NCBI RefSeq assembly: GCF_002865645.1
Contig: NW_020194626.1
Location: 434,001 to 498,000, forward strand
Origin: Hyaloscypha bicolor E
Taxonomy: Eukaryota > Ascomycota > Leotiomycetes > Helotiales > Hyaloscyphaceae
Direction: 5' to 3'
DNA: 64,000 nt
Position numbers and translations under genes: made by a program. Within the stretch, counting starts at the first letter, position 1, and each line of letters begins with the position of its first letter. This document shows, one piece after another, positions 23,279 through 34,074 of the stretch. The notes under the pieces were generated by a model, which did not search any database, had not been told where the DNA came from, and was given only the letters and a program-made list of their open reading frames with translations.

Positions 23279-25775
23279 CTACCTCCTCCCCATCTCCACC
23301 TTCCGCACCAACACCATATCTCCCTCCCCCACCTTTCCTCTCCCCTTCCCCTCAACCCCAAAGTACCCTGCAACCGCAACATCCACCACCCCTTCCCATA
23401 ATCCCCCAACAATAGCCTTCAACTCCTCCCCGGTCTGCCTAAAATCCGGGAACGCATTAACCTCCAACAACCACGCCGTGCCCCTCTCATCCACCAAAAA
23501 ATCTACGCCAAAAACCTCAAACACATTCGGCAGCACCTGGAAATGAACCATCATCCCTTTCGCTGCTGCCTCAAACGTTTCCCCAGTCGTGTCACATATT
23601 TGCTTGAAGATGTTGTCTTTCATTGATGGAGAGAGATCCGATGAGGGGAGGGAGAAGAATGATTGTACTGTGCCGTCGTGCACAGAGGGTTGGAGACAGG
23701 TGTTTGTGAGGTGGGGTGAGAGGTTGAGGCCTGTGTCTGAGGTTGGGGGGGTCCATGGTGGGATGTACGGTGATGAGGCGAAGAGCACGAGCATTTGCTT
23801 GTAGACGTAGACTTGCAACGCTCCAACTGCTAGGACGTAGGTCCTGAGGTGGAACTTCCTTGGATTGGAAGGCAAGAGGAGAGGTGGGTGGATATATGGC
23901 TGAGCAATGAAGTGGCGGAGATGCGAGGTCACGATGTAGTCCCCTTCCTCTTCTCCTTTCTTCTTATCCTCCGTTCGCTCCGCGTTATTTTGGTCCTCAT
24001 CCTCATCCTCAGAATCAGGCCGTTCAGCCTCCCATTCCTCAAATATTGATTGAAGTTCTTGTTCCGTGCTGAATAGTCGTATCCCCTGTCCACGATCACT
24101 CATCCCAGGCTTCAGAATCCACCATTCCCTTTCCGCAGCCTCTTGCCCATCGTTCCTCTCGAAACTCCCTCTCAATTCCCAGGCTTCTACCAATGATTCG
24201 TCAAGGAACTCGGCGTAGTCGAGCTCGAAATCACATGCTGGCTTGATATTCGTTGCAAGGATTGAGGAGGGGTTCTTGGTGATCCAGTTGAAAGCTGTGG
24301 TGCTGAGGTAGTGTTTCCTGATCAGAGCCTTGCGGATGATGTACGCATTAGCGAGGGTGGTGGTAGGATGAGAGAGGATGTGAGGGAAGGGGAGCGATTC
24401 GTAGGCTCCTATTTGGAGAAAAGGCGATGTTGGGTCTGGTAATTCTGCTATCGAGGATATGAGAGTATAGGATCCTTCTCGAAGGCGTGACTTGAGTGCC
24501 GCCAGAATCAAAGGCTGAACATATGTATCTTCGTAGTTGATCAAGGCGTAGAAGTGCTTGGCGTGTTTAGAGGAGATGGAGAGCGCTTCCATGCTTGGGA
24601 GTTCGGTGTGAGGCCTGAGATATCACGAGTCAGATATTGTACAGGTAGATGGCTGCTCAACGTTCTATTGATCTAAGAGGAGTCTAGTGATCTAAGGCAC
24701 GCTATGCAAAACCCCACTCACAGCTTCAGCTCTCCCTCTGTGACCGCCGCAGCATGCATAAAATTTGCTTTTAAAGGTGTGACACTATGCAATATTAGCA
24801 TCGAATTTTAGAAAGTGGATATAAGTTGGTGGCGCTTACCTGGTATATCCCTCCTTAACAGCCCACCCATCATTTCCAGGTCCAGCTTCCTCCACAGATT
24901 GATAAACATCCGTGAACCTCGGTGACCACTTAAAGTGTTTATGCTTATGTCTGCTCATACTTCCCTTATTTTCCTCTGGCAATCCCTCGCCCTCCCGAAT
25001 TCTCTGCTCCTCCTCCCCCGCATCTCCTTCCTCGTCCTCAATCTCTTGAAAGCAGCTCCCTGACTTCCAATAATTCTGCAATGTGCTCGTCCACAGCACT
25101 TTCCTGTCTTCAACTCCCTCCACCAACGGAACGTTCACCGAGTACAGATCAACGTCCTCTCCCCAATTCTTGTATAAATACTCAATCACCCTAACACTGA
25201 GTTTCGACGCCCCCGCAATGATTTCTGGATCATGATTCCTTGAGGAGAAAGCATATAATATGGCCATTGCCTTCCGTCTGCAAACTGCAGCTTCGAGAGC
25301 GCCACCTAACGTCCCACTGCTAAGACTGAAAACTGCTGTTGTATTCCTTCCATAATTCGGCCCGCTGACAACAAGGTCAATTGGTCCTCTGTCTTGGAAG
25401 TAATGGTATAGTCCTATTTGCACGCAGCTGGCCGGCGTGCCGTCCACCAAAATCCATTCTTCTTGCTCAGGTGCGCCTGCTGGTAAGGGCTTGGAGTGTG
25501 TGGTGCCGTCCTCTTGGTGCAGAGTGCCGGGGCGGAAGTACGTTGGTTTGAGCGTCTTGCCAATCAAGTGGGCTTTTCCAATCCATGATCGTTGTGTGTG
25601 AGGAAGGACGACGGAGACAATGTGTCCAGCGGCCTGTAGGGTCTTCACGAGGGAGTGGACATATGGGGAGGATTGGTTCGAAGGAGGGCCATCATCATTC
25701 ACTATCTGGAGGATGGTCAGCTTCCAAACGCATCAATTCCAGTACTCTTGCCGGGATCCTTACTAAAATATGCAT
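23279..25775 (-). CDS. PBY1: Pby1-like protein: SurE nucleotidase domain fused to tubulin-tyrosine ligase domain
   Basis: Exons (minus) 25764-25775, 24840-25705 and 23279-24614 give 737 residues. The 12-nt first exon encodes MHIL, which joins across a 58-nt intron to IVNDDGPPSN. This restores the start of the SurE fold with the metal-binding NDDG at about 7-10; GPNYGRNT is the second SurE motif. A 225-nt intron separates residue ~293 from the tubulin-tyrosine-ligase (ATP-grasp) part, which ends with FGVDFLVDERGTAWLLEVNAFPDF. The SurE-TTL order and length match yeast Pby1 (about 750 aa), which binds decapping factors in P-bodies. SurE hydrolyses nucleoside monophosphates in other organisms; enzyme activity here is not shown. 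The two parts would look like separate genes if the intron were missed. Confidence 0.88.
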
Positions 25776-26591
25776 GATGATCTAAGTTCGTGTCTGCAGG
25801 AGCGAAGCTTTATAACTTGTGTAGTTAATCGGGTTGAGTAAGTAAAGAGGGGCGAGAAATCCTTGGTCAACGTACTGCCTGTGCAACAGCCTTGTCCGAG
25901 TTCGCAACGAAGTGGGGTGGTGGCGGGGTTGTGGCGTAGGCTTGGGGGGGATGAGGAGAAATTGCTTTCTAAGTACGAAGTACGAATATCTATTCGATTT
26001 ACAGGGGCAACAACTATCAAAAGTTTCAAAGCACGATCAATTGTCTGCAATACGAATCTCACTGTGAGGTTGGCAGCCTCGACGACAATTGTCAGCGAAG
26101 TCCGCGGGTTTCATCCAACACTGAATCATGCCATACAAAATTTTGTTCGCACGAGCCACTATCTACTCTTGCAGTTATGGAGGAGAGTTTTTAAATATCA
26201 CTGGATCTTAGTTGAGCAAGGAGCCGCCATGGCGAGTTTTTAGGAAATATCCTCAATGCTCTTCTCTATGGTAAAGAACCAATATCTAAGTGACAATACA
26301 AGGCAAAAGGCCCTTATTGGATAGCACCAACCTCGCCTCTCATCAAATGCCCTCAATATTCCTCACTACCTTATTATGGTAGTAAAGAGCCAATATCTGC
26401 GTGACAATACCAAGCATAACAGCCGGGTTCGATAAAACCAACCTTGCGTTTAGTAGGAGCAGCAGCATCCACCGAATGGCGTCCCGTCATTATGAAAGTA
26501 GACCAGGTCTACGTACTAACACAAATGTAGAGAATGTTCATACACGCAGAATTCTTGATCCACAAAATATCATCCCTCGTCACAAGATCGT
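25776..26591. other. Intergenic region with a duplicated segment
   Basis: This stretch lies between the pby1 start and the 3' end of the next minus-strand gene. It contains an imperfect ~100-bp tandem duplication at 26251-26453, listed separately. No gene is supported. Confidence 0.5.
26251..26453. repeat. Imperfect tandem duplication, period 100 bp
   Basis: Units starting at 26251 and 26351 share CCTCAAT, then TATGGTA...AAGA.CCAATATCT, GTGACAATAC.A and A.CCAACCT in the same order. They have diverged by substitutions and small indels. Confidence 0.6.
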
Positions 26592-28012
26592 TCATCCTCG
26601 GAGCTTTTTGCCACCACCTCCTCGAGCAAGTGGCTCACCCTCCCGCTTCTTGTTGTTCTTTGTGACCGACCTGTGTCTCTTCCACTCGTTGAAAGGGCTG
26701 ACTCCGCCACCTCGACGAGCGTTGTGTTTTGGTGGGGACCTAATATGCTCATCATCGCTGGTTGGTGCGCCTGGCGAGCTACTCATATCGACATTCTTGG
26801 ATCTAGTTGCCCGAGCGGTGGTAGGAGGACTAGCAGGTGCGAACTTGGGAGCTTTGGGTGTAGTGACGTTGACATGCATTTGATGAGAAGCAGTTGAAGT
26901 ATCCATGGGGTCCTCAATGTCGGTATCGGCCTCTTCATCTTCAGTGTTGTGTGATCTCATCACCTTCTTCTCATTGCCTGGAAAGAGAAGGCGTGGCTTC
27001 GTAGAGGATCGAGTAAGAGGACCACGGAGGGAAGATGGAAGAACTTCATCAAGAATATCGCCGATTTCGTCGTCAGTGCCACCTTCTTCATCAGATTCTT
27101 GGCCTTTCATGTCGGCGAACTTGCGGAAGACATTCTTGCCACGACTTAAAACTATTAGCAATAGCTTTCTGAAAGGGCATATAGAGACACTTACAACGTG
27201 TAAATCAAGCCATCCTCGCGCTTCTGAAGCTCCTCAATGGACTGACTTCCTTCGCCTGGAACAGTAATCTTCCTACGCTTGCTCGCACGCTTTGTCGGCT
27301 CGGGGACAGGAGCAGCGCCTTCACCATAGAATGGATTATCTGGGCTAAGATCGACCTCAGGGACACGATCATGGGAGTCTGTGTAGATGTGAATTGGGGC
27401 AGCCTCCTCAGCCTCAAAGCTATCCAAAGTCAAGCCAGTGTACTTCTTGTTTCTCTTCTTCGGTGATGGCATGACCTCTTCGTCAGATCCAGATCGAATG
27501 GGAAACAGGTTTCGGGCGATCGTGTTTACGGCAGGTGTATACTCTTCGGGTCGCTTTTGGGGGGTCTTGGCCGGAGTAGGAAGCATACCATTCTTGCGAA
27601 CAGCAGCTGTAGATCGTTGGACCTCCATCTTGCCTTCGTTCTTGGGAGCAGGAAGACCGAGAGCAGCCGCCGCATATGCGGTACTATCGTAGTCCAATGC
27701 GCCAGAGACTCTGCGTCCACCAACCATCGGAGAGCTCTTCGGAGCGCGTTTCTTGGATGCGGTCTTGGGAGATGAAGGTGAGGTAGTCATGCTTGTAGAA
27801 GATATATTCCTGGAGGATCCTGGAGTCTTGCGCAAGTTATGTTGGGTTCGGGCGGTAGAGTTTGCTTCATTGCTCGATCTTTGGGAGACACGAGAAGACT
27901 TTCGAGGAGAGTATGGCTGATAGTCGTCGTCGAGAGCTCCAAGTCTCGGTGTCGAAGGAGTGTTGATCGAGGAAGGTGGAGGGGGGGTCGAGGGATTCAT
28001 AGAAGCTGCCAT
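26592..28012 (-). CDS. Conserved-looking nuclear-type protein of unknown function, rich in SP/TP sites
   Basis: Exons (minus) 27195-28012 and 26592-27144 give 456 residues across a 50-nt intron; the join reads YTFRGKNVFRKF. I do not recognise the family. The protein is largely disordered and basic, with many Ser-Pro/Thr-Pro sites (SPRKSSR, LPTPAKTPQKRP, MPSPKKRNKK) and nuclear-localisation-like runs (SKKRAPK, KRASKRRK). The segment around TGLTLDSFEAEE and DRVPEVDLSPDNPF looks more ordered and may be the conserved core. CDK-type sites and a promoter shared head-to-head with duo1 (510 bp between ATGs, containing ACGCGT) fit a cell-cycle role, but that is inference. The C-terminus is Gly/Lys rich. 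Confidence 0.75.
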
Positions 28013-28435
28013 CTCTGATAGAGATCGGGGCCTCGCCGGGCCGCGATAAAGCTTCGCTTCGATGAAGGCAACGATAAGGAATCTGAAAGTGGGTAGAATC
28101 GTCTGAGATCGTCTTTGGCTCGTCCTTTGTCTTCTGGCAAGACAGCGAGGGCAGGTTTGTTGCCCAGTTGGCAGACAAGCTGGTGGTTGCGGAAGAGCAA
28201 AGATGTTGTCGTGGGATCGTAAGAATAAGGAAGAAAAAGGCTATTGTGGGAGTATGTAGGCGCAGAATTTTGCAAAGGCGAGCGAGGGTGCGAACAGATT
28301 CACTCTTGAGTTGCGAAAGTGAAGAGGTTGAGGTTCAAATTACCAGCCTCCCCTTAATCGCTTGTTTTAGCGTCCGTGAGGCTGATCGCGCACAGACGTC
28401 ACAGAGATAAACAGTCAGACAATCTTGATTGAATG

Positions 28436-28441
28436 ACGCGT
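28436..28441. promoter_or_regulatory. MluI cell-cycle box (ACGCGT) in the divergent duo1 promoter
   Basis: ACGCGT lies 86 bp upstream of the duo1 ATG, followed by a near-match GCGCGT at 28446. It sits between two head-to-head genes. MBF control is inferred from the motif known in yeasts. Confidence 0.45.
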
Positions 28442-28521
28442 AAAAGCGCGTCAAATCTTCCTATTTGGGTGTTTTTATTGATTTACAGGCCTTTGTTGCA
28501 TTCCATTCAAATACCATCAAG

Positions 28522-29294
28522 ATGTCGACTCCCGATGTCGGCAAGTTGGATCTCTCTGATTCAGACACAGAAGACCTTTTCGCAAGCCCGTCAAAAGTCT
28601 CCAAGCAAAGCCAGAAATCCAATCCAAAATCAGATGTGCCATCAAATTGCAATGTCGAATCGAAGTATGACGCAGAGCAGGCGCGAGAAGCTTCGTTGCG
28701 GAAAGAATTGGAGAGCGTTCGGAGTATCAACGAAGTCATAGAAAGCGTGGTGTCCAGCCTAGAGGTTGCAAAGGGGAATATGGATGTAAGTCTGATCTAC
28801 GAAAGCATCTCAACTGGCCGTGCTGATGCTGAATGTCCCAGACGGTATCGCGCACAGTCACATCTGCTTCCACACTTCTGAATACCTGGATACGAATACT
28901 GTCACAAACAGAGCACAATCAACGGTTGATTCTGAATCCCAATTGGCAAGGGGCAAGCCAGGATATAGCAGATATGGAGAATGAGATGGTATTGAAGGCA
29001 CAACAAGCCGAGAGAAGAGCAGCAGAGGAAGAGAGGCGGCGTGAGGATGCGAGGCGGAGAGCAGAAGATGAAGAAAGACAACGGCAGGCTGGCACCTCTG
29101 TTCGTGGGGCTAGAGGAACGAGGGGAAGAGGCAGAGGAACTGGGAGAGGGGGTATCAGTGGGACTGGATACGTTGCTGGTGGATCAAGCAGCTTGTCAGG
29201 GGGTAGTCGAGGCACATCACAAACAGGAAGAAGTGGTACTGGCATAGGCAGAGGCCTTAGAGGTACAAGAGGCCGGGCTCGTGGAGTTAGATGA
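28522..29294 (+). CDS. DUO1: DASH complex subunit Duo1
   Basis: Exons 28522-28785 and 28842-29294 give 238 residues. The conserved Duo1 block spans the intron: LRKELESVRSINEVIESVV, then GNMD joined to TVSRTVTSASTLLNTWIRIL and SQTEHNQRLILNPNW. Duo1 is part of the ten-protein DASH/Dam1 ring that couples kinetochores to microtubules in fungi. The N-terminus is acidic and ends with a coiled-coil-like stretch. After residue ~130 there is a second charged helix (EERRREDARRRAEDEERQ), then a Gly/Arg-rich tail with RGRG and RGG-like repeats. The start is the first ATG in frame with good context (ATCAAGATGTCG). Confidence 0.93.
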
Positions 29295-29532
29295 GTGCAA
29301 ATAATATGAAAAGACAAAATGATCGCAAAGTTCACACAAAGAAGTGAGTGTTCGAATCGACCAAGCCGATCAAGACGTGAATGGTATTATTCAGTGTAAT
29401 TGACCACTGGGTCTGCTCTCTATTTCCGAGCCAAATAGTCTTACATCCAAACGCCAGACGCATACAAGAATCTCATAATCCTAAACCCCATATCCCAGGC
29501 ACCTTACGCAAAACATTGCCAACAGGACTCCT

Positions 29533-30906
29533 CTATTTTTTCTTAAAAAAGTCGCTCATTTTCTTCATCCCGCTTGTGTTGACCTTTTTCAAGTTCTTTA
29601 CCCCTCTACTCACTCCAGATTTGTTTCTTTTTTCCTCCTCCTCCTTCTTCCTCTTCTTCTCAGCCCGAATTTCACTATCCTCGTCCTCGATCATGGATCT
29701 TTTCCGTGAGAAGTCACCAAGGGATCTCATCGACACAGCTTCTTGCCTCATTCTAGCGAGGTGGGCCAAATGGGAATCCAGACGGCTGAAGTCGACTTTC
29801 GAGCTCGACGAGACCAGCATCTTTTTGATGCTTTCGCTGAGATGAGGAGGGACATAATTGGAGCAAATGAAGAACAGGGCGGTCCGGAGTCTCAGAAGAT
29901 CAGCAACTCCATCCGGAGCGTTGATTGCAGGTAGTGTTTTCAACTTCTGAATCGGCGGAAGACTCAAAGACTCGTCGGTGAATGAGGTGGCTGCTGTTGA
30001 AGCTTCAGCAAAGGAGCTCGTTGCAGTGTCCGTTGACGAAACAGTGGTCTGAGTGTCTGGAGTGCATGCGGCCGATGTCTGACTCCCTGATTCGGCAGGG
30101 ATTGAGTCTTCCTCGTTTCGGTTCTGCAAGCTTTCCTCTCGATTTATACCCAATATTGGCACATCAAGTGCTTTCCGTACAAGTTTCTCCTCCATGCTCG
30201 CAGGCAGTCCACTTGCACCCATCATCTTCTTAGCCTTCCTCAATATTTCGTCCAGCAGTTTCCCTTCGTTCAATCGATACATTGTTTCATCCCCTGCTTC
30301 GACTGTATCGCATACAGCTGTCATTCTCTTTTCCAAGGCAACTCGTATTGATTCCGTTCTCAAGAAAGAGTTGAATTGCGGAGAGGCAGATGCGAGCTTC
30401 TCGAGGTAATCATCGCCGGTGAGGAATAATTTATTCGGTGCTTCCGCACTCTTCGACGTCGGGAGAGGTGCAAGAGCTGGTAAAATGAGAAATAGAGAAT
30501 CGATCGGCGTTGCAATAAACAAATTTGCGTTTCGAGTGACATAGCCTTTTGGTTCGGTAGTTCTCTTGATATCTAATTCGGCATATAATGTTCCCTCCGC
30601 TCCATCCTGTCCCGCAATCACCTCTTGCGAAAGCAGCCAGCTCCGGGGGGTGGTCTTTGGTTCCGTAAATGCTTTGAATTCGTAGAATCCGCGCTCCGGG
30701 CAAACGACATATCGATTTTCGTCGAGAAATCTTGGGTTTTGGAGAGTGACAATTCGAGCTTGTTTGGTAATACCTTCCGGTAATACGAAGAGCTGAGAAG
30801 GGTTGGTCGAGTCTGCGCCTAATTGGACTTTTGGACCTGCAGATTTCGTAGACTCGATGTTCTCGGTGGTTGGCTTTCCAGAGCTTTTGGTTGCACGAGT
30901 CTTCAT
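29533..30906 (-). CDS. RNH202: Ribonuclease H2 subunit B (Rnh202-like)
   Basis: Single exon, 457 residues. The N-terminal triple-barrel region (FVLPEGITKQARIVTLQNPR, CPERGFYEFKAF, RSWLLSQ) and the following helical part match RNase H2 subunit B (Ydr279/Rnh202 family). The B subunit holds the A and C subunits together in the complex that removes ribonucleotides from DNA and RNA from hybrids. The C-terminus is Lys/Glu rich and ends MKKMSDFFKKK. MKKMSDFF fits the PCNA-interacting peptide known at the C-terminus of human RNASEH2B. The gene is divergent from mcm10, with 412 bp between the start codons. Confidence 0.93.
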   Translation of the reverse strand: MKTRATKSSGKPTTENIESTKSAGPKVQLGADSTNPSQLFVLPEGITKQARIVTLQNPRFLDENRYVVCPERGFYEFKAFTEPKTTPRSWLLSQEVIAGQDGAEGTLYAELDIKRTTEPKGYVTRNANLFIATPIDSLFLILPALAPLPTSKSAEAPNKLFLTGDDYLEKLASASPQFNSFLRTESIRVALEKRMTAVCDTVEAGDETMYRLNEGKLLDEILRKAKKMMGASGLPASMEEKLVRKALDVPILGINREESLQNRNEEDSIPAESGSQTSAACTPDTQTTVSSTDTATSSFAEASTAATSFTDESLSLPPIQKLKTLPAINAPDGVADLLRLRTALFFICSNYVPPHLSESIKKMLVSSSSKVDFSRLDSHLAHLARMRQEAVSMRSLGDFSRKRSMIEDEDSEIRAEKKRKKEEEEKRNKSGVSRGVKNLKKVNTSGMKKMSDFFKKK

Positions 30907-30995
30907 TTTAAATATAGAGAACGTCGAGTCCCAAAAGTCAAATCTGCTACTTTTTGCGGACTTTTTGCAGAAGTGAGAGACTCGCGTGGGGAGGG

Positions 30996-31011
30996 ACGCG
31001 TCAAGACGCGT
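30996..31011. promoter_or_regulatory. Tandem MluI cell-cycle boxes in the RNase H2B/Mcm10 divergent promoter
   Basis: ACGCGT occurs at 30996-31001 and again at 31006-31011, exactly 10 bp apart (one helical turn). They lie 90 bp from the RNase H2B ATG and about 310 bp from the mcm10 ATG. The same hexamer drives S-phase genes through MBF in yeasts. Tandem spacing in a shared replication-gene promoter makes function likely. Confidence 0.6.
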
Positions 31012-31318
31012 CGGCTAAATTGAGAAAGGACGACATGAAACTACTGCGACTTCCCGAATTGATACCACCACGAAATCTCGATGTACGACCTCGCAATCGA
31101 AAGCTAAAAGTGCTGATTTCTTGCTCCTGCCTTCGCCCTCCAAAATCACAAATCCACGGCCTGAAACACCTCCCTGCGGCGCAATTTGCCGGATTATTAC
31201 TCCAGGCCCAATATACTTCCCCCTGTATAAAGTAGGATGGATTCTTCATAGACAACGTCCTCAACTTGCAAAGAGAGAACAACATATAATTACCTGATGG
31301 CTTGGGGACGGGTTAAAC

Positions 31319-33732
31319 ATGTCGCAAGGTGAGTATTCTCAAAGATTTGCAGATTTGTATCTCATATCATCAAAGCCAACAACCCTGAATGGCCACCAAG
31401 ATCCCCTCACGACGTCTTGCTCAGTACCCCTGGAGGTCGTGAGAAGCTTCGACGGCTAGCAGAACGCGCCTCTCCCTCACCGTCCCCGACCAAACGTCCA
31501 GCGTCCTCGGCTTCGTTCCGAAATAGAGCCAAGGCGGGTCTGCCGGACGATATGGATGAAGAGGACGAAGATGAGGAAACGCTACAGCTTCAGCTGCAGG
31601 AGATTCAGGCGCGACTAAAGCTTAAGAAGATGCAGAAGAAGGCTAAACAGAATTCGGACACGGAGAACGAAAGCACGAAGGCAGATTCCACACAACTTAA
31701 GAGATCCAATTCATCTGCGGCAAATCGAGCACAGTCAAGACTTGCCGGTTTACGCGAAGAAAGATCAGAGAGGTCAAAGTCGCAGAACAGCGTCCATGTT
31801 CCTGTATCTCCAGTTCGAAGGGTCCGGCCGGCAGAGCCCCAACGATCACCTGGAAGAGTCCTGCTGGGAATTGACAAAGGATTAAAGGGTAGTGATATAT
31901 CTCTGAAGAGAGCGCCTAGTTTGAGGAGGAAGGACGAATCTCAGGATCGACTTGCCGGCCCATTTTTACAGAGACCTGTGTCGCAGGCTGGTGGCCATGC
32001 TTCACGAGCCGCCGGAACCTCACGCAATGTACCTCCAGAAGACCGTCCCAAATCGTTCAGTGAGCGGATGGCAGCTGTGAGATCACAAGAAACAGATCGG
32101 CAGGAGCGGGAACTGCGAATAAAGAAGAATCGAAGCACGGCTTTTGATATTGATCACAAGCAGATGCAGAATTTCAGGGAAACCGCAGTTACTCTGCCTC
32201 CAGCTCCTCGGGAGGCACCATCATTCAGCAGAGATGAGGTGCTTAATTCCTACCACAAGCCAGCTAGTAATATGCCTCGCAGCAAGACTGTACCCGATCT
32301 GAGATCAGCAATGAGGAATACTAGCACTTCTATGGATACTATAGCTACGGCTTCAGCCAGGTCTGACTCCCGAGCGTCATTGGATATTCCACCGAAGAGA
32401 GCTGCCAAAGCAAATGTACCACCAGGAGAGGTACCGGAGTCCGAGGCCTCCCAGTTTGAGCCATACTCCTCGACACACCTCTCAAAAAGGATCATCCCCC
32501 ATAAGGTCTTGACGCGAACCCTCACTGGAAAGAAGACCTTCCTTATACCTGACCTCCTGAGAATAGTCAAAGGTCCTGACTTTTCAGGTCCAGACATCGA
32601 AGAAGACGTGGTAGTATTCGCCATCATTGCATCGAAATCCGATCCGAAGGCACATCAAAACCAGAATTCGAAAAATCAGAAGAAGGGCAAGTTCATGGTC
32701 ATGGCTCTGACAGATCTGAAGTGGGAGCTTGACCTCTTCCTATTCGATACCGCCTTCGAGAAGTTCTGGAAAATGACCCCAGGCACCATTATTGCCATTT
32801 TGAATCCTCTTTTCATGGCTCCACCACGAGGCAAAGCTGACACAGGAAAGTTCAGCCTAACCTTGAATTCCGACGCAGACACCGTCCTGGAGATTGGATC
32901 AGCAAGAGACTTGGGTTTCTGCAAGACTGTCAAACGGGATGGCAAAACATGTGATTCTTGGGTGGACAAACGCCACACCGAATTCTGCGACTACCATGTC
33001 AACGAGACCTTGAAAAAGACTCACGCAGCACGAATGGAAGTTAATACAATGACCTTCGGAAAAGGCGGTTACAACAGTGCTCGGAAGCTCAATTCCAAGG
33101 ATAAGACAGGGAATTTTGACCGTGGTCGCCAGGAAGAGACAGAGAAGAAAACAAGATACGACAGGGGAAGCCACTCCCAGATATACATCGGGAAGAGGAG
33201 CACGGTAAACATGTTGGACGATGTCGATTTCGACCCTGACGCTTTCCACCGAGGCTCAACGAAAGAGGAGCGCATGACGAGACGATTGCTTGCACAGGAG
33301 AAAGAACGTGAACTGGGGAGGAAGCTCTCTGAAATGGGCAGTGGCCTTGGCGCAGATTACATGAGAAAGGGAAGGTCGTCACGGCCAGATCCGAGCAGTA
33401 GCATCTCAGTCGCAGAACCTCCACCAGATGCAGCATCTCTCGGTCTTCTGAGCGGAAAGGCGAAAGATGTAGCTCTAAGTCCCGTGAAGCGAAAACGAGC
33501 AAATACGACATCGAGTACCGCAGCTATGGGTTGGGGCAGTAACCTCACGAAAGAGCTTGGCCGGATGAAGAATGGAGAGAATCTACAGCCTGTCAAGAAG
33601 AAGACACGGTTTGTGACTGAGAAAGGCATTCGAGAAGCAGGGCGGGAAAGCTTTGGTGGGGAAGTAGCAAAAGCTGTGGCTAATGACCTTGATGACGGTG
33701 ATGACGATGATCTGGATATTGTCAAGGAATAA
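31319..33732 (+). CDS. MCM10: Minichromosome maintenance protein 10 (Mcm10)
   Basis: Exons 31319-31328 and 31376-33732 give 788 residues. The 10-nt first exon (ATG TCG CAA G) joins across a 47-nt intron to read MSQANNPEWPPRSP. Mcm10 activates the CMG helicase at origins and recruits DNA polymerase alpha. A coiled-coil-like segment (ETLQLQLQEIQARLKLKKMQ) is near residue 60. The OB-fold follows from about 370 (RIIPHKVLTRTLTGKKTFLI), then the zinc finger at about 515-545 (GFCKTVKRDGKTCDSWVD...FCDYH, with C, C, C, H ligands). The long N-terminus is disordered and basic. The C-terminal part ends in an acidic Asp-rich stretch and lacks the extra zinc-ribbon domain of animal Mcm10, as is usual in fungi. 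Confidence 0.94.
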
Positions 33733-34074
33733 GTATTGCGCGTTGACCAGTTTAGATAGTTGATGCTGGTGGAGAAATTGCGATTCTATTTCTCTAAACC
33801 ACTTTTGAACAGTCCCGTTGGGCCGTTCCCACGCGAATTCCTTTATCTCAGTTCCAACTTCTACCGTACTCGAGACTCCTTAATGGGGATCTAACTAATA
33901 TCAGCTCATCCATTGCCAACTCCTTACGGATCTTACATTGCAGTCTTTGCTCTTCTCCTTGGCGCATGGAGACGTAGGATATGTTGACCTTCTGGGACTT
34001 CTTTCATCTCATTTTCGTCAAATCATCACTAACATGGTATTGTGAGGGCACATGCAGACTTGCAGTAACGTCTC
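33733..34074. other. Intergenic region between convergent genes
   Basis: This 342-bp stretch separates the mcm10 stop from the acid trehalase stop and probably contains both 3' UTRs. Nothing else was seen. Confidence 0.5.

Noticed and set aside
24836..25702. Separate SurE nucleotidase gene
   Set aside because: A phase-matched intron joins it to the tubulin-tyrosine-ligase frame, and the fused order matches Pby1.
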